From Candidatus Rokuibacteriota bacterium (GTDB taxonomy: Bacteria; Methylomirabilota; Methylomirabilia; Rokubacteriales; CSP1-6), in contig JACPIQ010000084.1 of NCBI GenBank assembly GCA_016188005.1, positions 1-59,422 of the forward strand: a DNA stretch of 59,422 nt, given 5' to 3'. Position numbers and translations under genes: made by a program. The notes beneath the pieces were generated by a model that was not told the DNA's origin, did not search any database, and saw only the letters and a list, made by a program, of their open reading frames with translations. Below, in pieces: positions 36,009 to 42,916 of this stretch. How positions within the stretch are numbered: position 1 is the first letter of the stretch; each line of letters begins with the position of its first letter.

Positions 36009-36231
36009 TATAGAGGCCCGCTCGACTCGACCTTCGCGGCCCTCGCCGACCCCACCCGGCGGGCGATCCTGGAGCGCCTCGCGCGGGGAGAGGCTCCCGT
36101 CACCGAGCTGGCCGCGCCCTTCGAGATGTCGCTGCCCGCTATCTCGAAGCATCTCCCCGAGCGCGCCCCTCCGCGACGATCACGACAAGGGCTGGAACGG
36201 CTGCCTTGATCGGCTGGCTGCGAGTCTCTGA
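36000..36231 (+). pseudogene. Collapsed ArsR regulator - SRPBCC (AHSA1) locus
   Basis: From ATG 36000 the frame gives VKYRGPLDSTFAALADPTRR and onward to LPAISKHL, an ArsR winged-helix N-terminus through the recognition helix, then leaves the family pattern and stops at 36209. In another frame 36170-36231 reads LRDDHDKGWNGCLDRLAAS, the typical end of an AHSA1/SRPBCC protein. A deletion seems to have joined the 5' part of the regulator to the 3' end of its usual partner. Confidence 0.65.
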
Positions 36232-36284
36232 GTCGCGCGGTCAAGGCAACGAGCGTACCCTCGAGGGCCAAGGAGGGTCCGAGC

Positions 36285-36644
36285 ATGGCGAACCCATTCG
36301 TGCACGTGGAGCTGCAGACGCAGGATCCTGCCAAGGCGAGAGGTTTCTACAAGGGGCTGTTCAGCTGGGAGCTTCAGGACGTCCCCGGCATGGACTACAC
36401 CATGATCAACGTGGGGCCGGGCACCGGAGGCGGGATCATGAAGAATCCCATGCCCGGCACGCCGTCGCACTGGCTGGCGTATGTCCAGGTGGACGACGTG
36501 ACGACGTCGACCGCGAAGGCCAAGTCTCTCGGCGCCACCGTGGTCATGGACAAGACCGAGGTCCCGGGCTTCGGCTGGTTCAGCATGATCCAGGATCCGA
36601 CCGGCGCGGTGCTCGGTCTGTGGCAACCGCGCGCGAAGGCGTGA
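36285..36644 (+). CDS. VOC-superfamily (glyoxalase-like) protein
   Basis: 119 residues, one glyoxalase/bleomycin-resistance-type unit pair: FVHVELQTQDPAKARGFYKG, WLAYVQVDDV and SMIQDPTGAVLGLWQP. His, Glu and similar metal ligands are present at the usual strand ends. ATG 36285 has AGGAGG upstream. Activity cannot be named from sequence. Confidence 0.88.
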   Translation: MANPFVHVELQTQDPAKARGFYKGLFSWELQDVPGMDYTMINVGPGTGGGIMKNPMPGTPSHWLAYVQVDDVTTSTAKAKSLGATVVMDKTEVPGFGWFSMIQDPTGAVLGLWQPRAKA

Positions 36645-36860
36645 GCCGCCCGCCAACACCTCAACGCGTTCCAGGAAGCACGATCAGGAAGCGCCCGCGG
36701 TCGTCATCGTCTTCGAAGGTCGGCCGGCGGCCGTTGCCCCGCGCGGCGACGGGGTCGATGCCGCCCGGGAGCTGGGGTCGGAGCGGCCGGGCCACGCGCC
36801 CACGCTGCCGCTCCGACCTCCGAGGGCTCAAGTGCGTCTGCTACGGCGCGCCTTCGACCG

Positions 36861-37364
36861 CTACTTCTTCATCGCGGCCATGCGGCGGTTCAACTCCTCC
36901 ATGCTCACGTCTTCCTTGTGGGTGGAGAGATGCCAGCTGTGGCCGAAGGGATCCTTGAGGGTGCCGGAGCGGTCCCCGTAGAACTGGTCCGTCACCGGCC
37001 GCACCTCGGTGCCGCCCGCCGCAATCGCTTGCTTGAACTGCGCATCCACGTCCTCCACATAGATCATGATGCTGATCGGCGAGCCGCCGTAGTGCTCGGG
37101 ACTCCGCGCGTCCATCTCGGGGTGCTCGTCGGCCAGCATGATCACCGAATCGCCGATCTTGATCTCGGCGTGCCCGATGCGATCGTTGGGTGCCGGGACG
37201 CGCATCAGCTCCTTCGCGTCGAAAGCCCTCTTGTAGTAGTCGATCGCGCGGGCGGCGCCGTCGACGATCAGGTACGGCGTGGCCGAGTGGTACCCGTCGG
37301 GAATCGGCTTCACCTTGGCGCTCTTGCTCGCCGGTGTCTTGGCTGCCGCGGCCTTGGTCACCAT
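36861..37364 (-). CDS. VOC-family protein (PhnB/YdcJ-like)
   Basis: 167 residues with a Lys/Ala-rich N-terminal extension of about 20 residues before GYHSATPYLIVDGAARAIDY. FDAKELMRVPAPNDRIGHAE, SPISIMIYVEDVDAQFKQAI and KDPFGHSWHLSTHKEDVS mark the family. SD GGAGGGA precedes ATG 37364. Divergent from the epimerase. Function unknown. Confidence 0.88.
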   Translation of the reverse strand: MVTKAAAAKTPASKSAKVKPIPDGYHSATPYLIVDGAARAIDYYKRAFDAKELMRVPAPNDRIGHAEIKIGDSVIMLADEHPEMDARSPEHYGGSPISIMIYVEDVDAQFKQAIAAGGTEVRPVTDQFYGDRSGTLKDPFGHSWHLSTHKEDVSMEELNRRMAAMKK

Positions 37365-37545
37365 GGGTCCCTCCTTGTCGAACGAGATGTCACGGCTTCA
37401 CCGGCCACCCTACACCCACGCCCGCGGGCGTGCCACTTCAGAGCCGGAGCTCCTCATCTCATTCGGCTCCACTTGCTTCGTCGCGGGACCGCGGGATGAT
37501 GGTCGCGGCGATGGCGGCCGCGTGATGGCCAGCGCGGTCTGGACC

Positions 37546-37637
37546 GCTCCCCTGCTGGCTGAGCCCGACGGGCGCGAGGGCGTGGTATGATGCCCGCCGT
37601 CATGCGCGTCCTCGTGATCGGCGGCACCGAGTTCATC
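37546..37637. repeat. Duplicated epimerase 5' region, copy A
   Basis: About 92 bp including a conserved TATGAT and the first codons of the epimerase; copy B is 40424-40515 with roughly ten differences. Confidence 0.85.
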
Positions 37638-38570
37638 AGCCTCCACCTCGTGCGCGCGCTCCTGGGCCGCGGTCACGAGGTCGCCGTGCTCAACCGCGGC
37701 CGCCGCGCGGAGCGACTGCCCGCCGGGGTCAGGACCATCGTCGCCGACCGGAAGGATCATGCGGCACTCCGCGCGGCCCTCGCGGGCGAGACGTTCGGCG
37801 GCGTGGTGGACGTCGCCTATGCCCCGACCCTGGGGGAGGACGTGGTGGCACTGCTCGACGCGCTCCGGGGCCAGCCGCACGTCCTCTTCGTCTCCACGGC
37901 GCGCGTCTACGACCACAGCTTGTCCATCCCCTACTCCGAGACCACGCCGCGGGGGCTCTACTGGGGTGAGTACGCGCGTCACAAGATCGCCGGCGAGAAC
38001 GCCCTCCTCGAGCGCCACAGACGGGACGGGCTCCCCGTCACCATCGTCCGCCCCACGCATGTCCTCGGCCCGCTCAACACGCGCCACAACGAGACGTTCT
38101 TCATGGACCGGATCCACCGGGGACGCCCCGTGCTGGTCCCGGGGCACGGGGGCTGGCTCAGACAGTTCGGCCACGTGGAGGACCTGGCCGACGCCCTGGC
38201 GGCCATGCTGGGCGATGCGCGCACTCACGGCCAAGCCTACAACATCATGGGTGAGGAGACCATCACCCAGGTGGGGTTCGTGGAGCTGATCGCGGAGGTG
38301 ATGGGACGCCCCGTGACCTTCCGCCACTTCGATCCGGCGTGCCTCAAGGGCTGGGACAGGCCGGGCCCGGTGTTCGGCCAGAACCTCGTCTACGATTGCC
38401 ACGCCGTCCACACCACCCACAAGCTCAGGCTCGATCTCGGCATCCGCCCACGCTACACGCTCCGGTCAGGACTGGCGCAGACGTGGGACTGGTACCGTGC
38501 GACGGGCCTGGTGGAGCGGGAGGGGGACTTCGCCTTCGAGGACCGCCTCCTCGCCACGCTCGGGGCGTGA
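37602..38570 (+). CDS. NAD-dependent epimerase/dehydratase-family (SDR) protein
   Basis: 322 residues. Rossmann start VLVIGGTEFISLHLVRALL (an atypical GGTxFI form of the glycine motif), catalytic Tyr/Lys in EYARHK, then VRPTHVLGP. The start could be ATG 37587, but that codon is part of the TATGAT -10-like box (37586-37591); ATG 37602 starts at the conserved strand and would be nearly leaderless. Stop overlaps GTG 38567 of a dehydrogenase stub. Sugar-nucleotide or other ketone substrate unknown. Confidence 0.87.
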   Translation: MRVLVIGGTEFISLHLVRALLGRGHEVAVLNRGRRAERLPAGVRTIVADRKDHAALRAALAGETFGGVVDVAYAPTLGEDVVALLDALRGQPHVLFVSTARVYDHSLSIPYSETTPRGLYWGEYARHKIAGENALLERHRRDGLPVTIVRPTHVLGPLNTRHNETFFMDRIHRGRPVLVPGHGGWLRQFGHVEDLADALAAMLGDARTHGQAYNIMGEETITQVGFVELIAEVMGRPVTFRHFDPACLKGWDRPGPVFGQNLVYDCHAVHTTHKLRLDLGIRPRYTLRSGLAQTWDWYRATGLVEREGDFAFEDRLLATLGA

Positions 38571-38589
38571 CCGCGCCCACCATCCTCGT
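38499..38589. repeat. Duplicated epimerase 3' end / dehydrogenase start, copy A
   Basis: 91 bp from the last codons of the epimerase through the first eight codons of the 2-hydroxyacid dehydrogenase. Copy B is 40516-40606. Similarity ends abruptly at CCTCGT, marking a breakpoint. Confidence 0.88.
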
Positions 38590-38632
38590 TAGGAAGATCG
38601 GCTGCGAGAGCTCCCGCTTCTGCTCGCCGTGA
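38567..38632 (+). pseudogene. Stub of the 2-hydroxyacid dehydrogenase start
   Basis: GTG 38567 reads VTAPTILV, identical to the start of the intact gene at 40584, then foreign sequence and a stop at 38632. Confidence 0.8.
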
Positions 38633-39234
38633 CTCTCGGCTGGGGGTGCCTGGGCCCCGTGGCCAGCCTCCATTCGCCGCGCCCGGGGGAGCCCGTCAGG
38701 ACCGTGTACGTGGTGGGGCATGGCTGGCACGCGGGGCTGGTCGTCGCGCGGGCGGACATCCCGGACGAGGCCTGGCCCGAGCACCGGGACTTTCCCCCGG
38801 CGCGCTGGCTCGAAGTCGGCTGGGGCGACCGGGCCTTCTACCAGTCGCCGGGGGCCGGCGTCGGGCTCGCGCTGGACGCCATCTTCCGCTCGGCCGGCAG
38901 CGTGCTCCACATCGCGGGTTTCGATGCGCCTCCGGCCGCGTACTTCCCGGGCGCCGAGATCGTCACGATCGGGCTCTCGCCCCGCGGGCTCGAGGCGCTG
39001 GCGCGGTTCGTCCAGGCCAGCTACGCGCACGATGCCGCCGGTCGCCCGCTCGCGCTCGGCCCGGGACTCTACCCGCTGAGCCGGTTCTACGGGGCGGTGG
39101 GGTCCTATCATCTCCTCAACACCTGCAACAACTGGACGGCGGCCGCCCTGCGCGCGGCGGGCTGCCCCATCACGCCCGCCTACGCGGTGACGGCGGGCAA
39201 TCTCCTGCTCCAGGCCACGGCCTGCGGCGGCTGA
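38629..39234 (+). CDS. DUF2459 (TIGR02117-like) protein, probably a lipoprotein with a disturbed start
   Basis: 201 residues from GTG 38629. Family pattern: VYVVGHGWHAGLVVARADI, WLEVGWGDRAFYQSP and LLNTCNNWTAAALRAAGC. In frame upstream lies RLRELPLLLAVTLGWGC, a good signal peptide with lipobox, but with no ATG, GTG or TTG. CTG 38602 preceded by AGGAAG is the only candidate, and a stop lies at 38590-38592 next to the rearrangement breakpoint. The native start was probably cut off, or CTG is used. Function of the family is unknown. Confidence 0.75.
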   Translation: MTLGWGCLGPVASLHSPRPGEPVRTVYVVGHGWHAGLVVARADIPDEAWPEHRDFPPARWLEVGWGDRAFYQSPGAGVGLALDAIFRSAGSVLHIAGFDAPPAAYFPGAEIVTIGLSPRGLEALARFVQASYAHDAAGRPLALGPGLYPLSRFYGAVGSYHLLNTCNNWTAAALRAAGCPITPAYAVTAGNLLLQATACGG

Positions 39235-39496
39235 CCGGCTGGGCCCATCCCGGGGCGCCGCCGGTCAACGACGCCCTGATGGCCAAGGAAAATCTGGTCC
39301 TGGCCGGGGACCTCCTCGACGAGACCCGAAGTCGCTCCGCGTGCGGGAATCGCGCCGCGGGGTCCACCGTGGCAGAACGCCTCATGCTTGCAGCCAGCAG
39401 GACGGGCAAATGGGGCCGCCGTTCGAGATCGCCTCGAACCCGTGACGCAAATAATCCAGTCGGCGCGCGCGTCTGATCGACAGGAGGTCCACGAGA

Positions 39497-39733
39497 ATGC
39501 TGCAAAGTGGAAGACTCGCACGCGTCGCCCGGATACTCGCCCTTGCGGGCAGTATGGCCGCCGTAGCCGCTGGCTGTGTGCTGGTTCCCGCCCCGGTCCC
39601 GGTGGTTGGCCCGCCGGTGGTGGTTGCGCCTCGACCCGTCGTCGTCGTGCCAGCGCCGGGATACGGCCACTACGGATACGGCCGGCACGGATACGGCCGG
39701 TACCGCCACGACGGCTACGAACGCCGCTGGTAG
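39497..39733 (+). CDS. Small Gly/Tyr-rich lipoprotein
   Basis: 78 residues. Basic start and hydrophobic core end in lipobox MAAVAAGC, followed by a Val/Pro-rich stretch and a Gly/Tyr/His/Arg-rich tail (YGHYGYGRHGYGRYRHDGY). AGGAGGT lies 8 nt before ATG 39497. Such tails occur in small outer-membrane lipoproteins of unknown role. Confidence 0.72.
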   Translation: MLQSGRLARVARILALAGSMAAVAAGCVLVPAPVPVVGPPVVVAPRPVVVVPAPGYGHYGYGRHGYGRYRHDGYERRW

Positions 39734-39941
39734 CCGGGGCATCGCGGAGGGGGCGCCCGGGAACCGGATCTCTGCCCGGGGGCCGGGCGGTCCGGGGTCG
39801 CCCAGGCTGCGCCGGCACGGCTCGCGACGTTCCGGCCGCCGCGCCACTCGGGAGAGATCGTCCACGAAGTGGGCGGCGCCCGTGACGAACCGTCGGTCTC
39901 GCTTGCGGCGGGGCGAAGCCCTCCTTTGATATGTTCTCTCA

Positions 39942-40020
39942 GTGAGCTTCGAATACGACGCGAGCGGAATTCACCGAGTGTACGAGACGGCCCTCGGGCT
40001 GAGCACCGAGGGGCGTGCCT
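39942..40020 (+). pseudogene. Possible N-terminal remnant of a methyltransferase
   Basis: GTG 39942 reads SFEYDASGIHRVYETALGLS, which resembles the start of class I SAM methyltransferases (aromatic/Tyr pair before the first helix), then degrades into Arg/Ala-rich sequence. A TTGATATGTT box lies just upstream. Weak assignment. Confidence 0.35.
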
Positions 40021-40079
40021 CTTGGGCTGGGCCAGCGCCACGAGACCGCAAGGCGACCGTACACTCGCACCCTGAGCGA

Positions 40080-40229
40080 CTACGTGGATCGGATCGGCCA
40101 GCGCGCGCTCACCAGCACCGGCCCGATCCACTCCAGGACCTCGCGGACGGCCTGGTGGAACTCGCACTCGCCCGGGTTGCGTCGCAGGACTTCCTGGTAG
40201 ATTGCCTCGATCTTCTCGTCGAGATGCAT
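40080..40229 (-). pseudogene. N-terminal fragment of an NADP-type glutamate dehydrogenase
   Basis: ATG 40229 (AGGAAGGG upstream) reads HLDEKIEAIYQEVLRRNPGE and then EFHQAVREVLEWIGPVL, matching the start of hexameric glutamate dehydrogenases (KRxPxExEFxQAVxEVxxxLxP). After about 43 residues the match ends and a stop follows, so more than 90% of the gene is gone. Confidence 0.7.
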
Positions 40230-40423
40230 CGTCACCCTTCCTCTTGTTCTCGGCACGTCGTCGAGAGGTCCCTGGGGCGCTCGCAGCAATTCCTTCTCGT
40301 CTCGATCCGCCATGTGATGACCGCCGGACGACATTGCCCGACACCTGTTGTTACCGCACCACCCACAGGAGCGTCAAGGCCGATGATGCCTCGAGTCCAC
40401 GACTGGCTCCTGCTCCTGCTCCC

Positions 40424-40515
40424 GCTCTCCTGCCGGCTGAGCCCGACCGCCGCAGGGGCATGGTATGATGCCCGCCGTCGTGCGCATCCTCGTGATCGGC
40501 GGCACCGAGTTCATC
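40424..40515. repeat. Duplicated epimerase 5' region, copy B
   Basis: Matches 37546-37637, including the TATGAT box. Joined directly to copy B of the 3' repeat. Confidence 0.85.
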
Positions 40516-40587
40516 GCGGCGGGCCTGGTGGAGCGCGAGGGGGGCCTCGCCTTCGAGGACCGCCTCCTCGCCACGCTCGGGGCGTGA
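40465..40587 (+). pseudogene. Internally deleted epimerase: 40-residue mini-ORF
   Basis: Reads MMPAVVRILVIGGTEFI and then AAGLVEREGGLAFEDRLLAT: the first 16-17 and last 24 codons of the epimerase at 37602, with 861 bp (287 codons) removed in frame. Its stop overlaps the dehydrogenase start exactly as in the full copy. Confidence 0.88.
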
Positions 40588-40606
40588 CCGCGCCCACCAT
40601 CCTCGT
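40516..40606. repeat. Duplicated epimerase 3' end / dehydrogenase start, copy B
   Basis: Matches 38499-38589; here the dehydrogenase gene continues intact. Confidence 0.88.
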
Positions 40607-41525
40607 CTACCACCCGGAAGAGGCGGAGGCCTATGCGCGCCTCATCCGGCTGCCTCGGCGCCGGCTGACGGTTGTCGCCTGCTCCACGCCGGCGGAGGCG
40701 GAGTCGGTCATCGCCGAGGCCGAGATCCTCTACGGCTGGGCGGTGCCGGTGAACCTCCTGGCCAGGGCTGCGCGGCTCCGCTGGATCCAGTGCATGGGCG
40801 CGGGCGTGGAGCGCTTCCTGGTTCCCGAGCTGTCGGCGGACGTGGTCATCACCCGGGCCGCCGGGATCTTCGGGCCGTGGATGGCGGAGTACGCTCTGGG
40901 CTGGAGCCTCTGGGTCACCCAAAGGGTGGAGGCCTTCCGCCAGCACCAGCGTGAGCGCCGCTGGCTCGACGAGCCCCCGCGCCGGCTCCACGGCGCCACC
41001 CTCTGCATCGTCGGCCTTGGCGACATCGGGCGCGCCATCGCCCGCGCGGCCCGGGCCTTCGGCATGACGGTGATCGGCGTGACCCGGACCGGGCGCCGCG
41101 TGCGCGAGGCGAGCGCCGTCTACCGGACCGGTGCCATGCGCCGGGCGCTGGCGCGGGCCGACTTCGTGGTGGTGACCGTGCCGCTGACGGAGGGGACTCG
41201 CGGCCTCGTCGGCCCGCGGGAGATCGCCGCCATGAAGCCCTCGGCGTGGCTCATCAACATCGCCCGCGGCGCGGTCGTCGACGAGGGGCCGCTCGTGCAG
41301 GCGCTGAGCGAGCACCGGATCGCCGGGGCCATCCTCGACGTCTTCGAGCGCGAGCCGCTGCCGCCGGAGCACCCGCTGTGGCGCCTCCACAACGCGGTGA
41401 TCACGCCGCACATCTCGGGCCCCAGCACGCCCGACGAGATCGCGGCGATCTTCAACGACAACCTCCGCCGCTACCTGTCGCGCCGCCCCCTCCGCCACGT
41501 CGTCGACCGAGCACGCGGGTACTGA
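40584..41525 (+). CDS. D-2-hydroxyacid dehydrogenase family protein
   Basis: 313 residues from GTG 40584 (GTGA overlap with the mini-epimerase stop). NAD-binding motif VGLGDIGRAIARAAR, catalytic Arg in NIARGAVVDE, Glu in VFEREPLPPEHP and His in ITPHISG. Reduces 2-keto acids or oxidises D-2-hydroxy acids; exact substrate unknown. Its SD and promoter must come from the duplicated epimerase leader. Confidence 0.92.
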   Translation: MTAPTILVYHPEEAEAYARLIRLPRRRLTVVACSTPAEAESVIAEAEILYGWAVPVNLLARAARLRWIQCMGAGVERFLVPELSADVVITRAAGIFGPWMAEYALGWSLWVTQRVEAFRQHQRERRWLDEPPRRLHGATLCIVGLGDIGRAIARAARAFGMTVIGVTRTGRRVREASAVYRTGAMRRALARADFVVVTVPLTEGTRGLVGPREIAAMKPSAWLINIARGAVVDEGPLVQALSEHRIAGAILDVFEREPLPPEHPLWRLHNAVITPHISGPSTPDEIAAIFNDNLRRYLSRRPLRHVVDRARGY

Positions 41526-41556
41526 CCCCGCGGCGCGGTTCCGGCGGCCCCGGAGG

Positions 41557-42871
41557 TCAGCCGGCGCCGAGACGGCCCACGAGCCAGCGCGCGGTGCGGA
41601 GCAGCTGCGCGTCCCCGTGCCGGGGCCCGACGAGCTGCACGCCCAGCGGCAGGCCGCTGGCGCCCTGCATGAGCGGCACGCTGAGCGCCGGCATGCCGGA
41701 CAGCGTCCACAGCGTGCAGAAGGCCGGGTCCCCCGTGGAGTCGAGGCCCGCGGGCGCGGTGCCGGCCGCAGCGGGAGTCAGGATGGCGTCATAGCGCTGA
41801 GCGAACAGCTCGCCGAAGCTCTCGTGGAGCGCCGGAATGCGGTCCAGGGCGCGGAGATAGTCGAGAGCCCGCACTTCCCGGCCGCGCGCCAGCCGGGCGC
41901 GCAGCACGGCGGACAGCGCGGCAGGGCCCTGGTCCCACTCCCGGCCGAGGTTCACCGCCATCTCGGCTTCCATGATGACCCGGTGCCACTCGGCGGCCTC
42001 CTCGGACGCGGCGGAGAGCTCGAGCTCCTCGACCCGGTCGCCGAGGTGCTGGGTCAGCTCCGCGAAGGCCTCCCTGGCATCGCCGTCGACGCGGTCCCAG
42101 CGGGGCGTCTTCACGAAGGCGAACATCGGCTCGAGCGGCGGCTCCTCGGCCGCCACCTCGCGATACGGGATCCGCGCGCGCGGGCGCGAATCGGGGTCAC
42201 GCTCGTCGTGGCCCACGACCTGCTCGGCGAGGAGCGCGAGATCCTCGATCGTGCGCGCGAACAGCCCGACGTGATCGAGCGTCCGGGAGAGCCTGAACAT
42301 CCCGTAGCGCGGGATCAGGCCATGCGTCGGCTTGAAGCCGTACACGCCGCAGAAGGCCGCGGGCCGGATCGTCGAGCCGCCGGTCTGGCTGCCGAGGGCG
42401 AGCGGCACCATGCCCGCCGCCACCGCGGCGGCCGAGCCGCTGGAGGACCCGCCGGGCGTGTGCGCGGGGTTGTGGGGGTTGCGCGTCTTGCCCGGCGCGC
42501 GGTTGGCGAACTCGGTCGTGACGGTCTTGCCCATGATCACCGCTCCCGCGGCGCGCAGCATCCCCACCACGGTGGCGTCGCGCGAGGGGGTGCGCCCGGC
42601 GTGGAGGGCGGAGCCGTTCTCGGTGGGCATGTCGCACCCCGTGGAGCGCCCCGGTGGGCCGCCCCTCGCCCCGCCATTCGTCGGCAGCACGCGCCTGCGC
42701 CAGCGCGTGCTCGGGATCGAGGAATGCCCACGCCTCGACCTGCGGATCCGTCTCGCGCACCCGCGCCAGGCACGCCGCGACCAGTTGCTCCGAGCTGATG
42801 GCGCCCTGGCGGATCAAGCGCGCCGCGTCCGAGGCCGAGAGCCCGTGGAGGTCTGTCCGGTCCATGGTCAC
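41557..42871 (-). pseudogene. Amidase (amidase-signature family), frameshifted by a small deletion
   Basis: N-terminal part in one frame (42871 to about 42635: MDRTDLHGLSASDAARLI through GRPTGALHGV) and the remainder in another (from about 42634: DMPTENGSALHAGRTPSRDA through the signature GGSSSGSAAAVAAGM and GSQTGGS to the end). Intact relatives have about 11 residues between (PVGxKDxxDTA), which include the catalytic Lys. About 32 nt are missing, which both shifts the frame and removes that Lys. Either a genuine pseudogene or a sequencing/assembly deletion. Confidence 0.82.
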
Positions 42872-42916
42872 TCCGCCGCCGGGCCGTCCGGGGGAGCCGG
42901 CCGCGCCGCGGCTCCC

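Noticed and set aside
39380-39470. tRNA-like GTTCGA segment
   Set aside because: No cloverleaf, no acceptor stem and no CCA; no tRNA or rRNA gene was found anywhere in the window.
39235-39480. Possible minus-strand remnant with a CPSCW motif
   Set aside because: Reads HGFEAISNGGPICPSCWLQA before a stop, but no family could be named and no start was seen; too weak to list.
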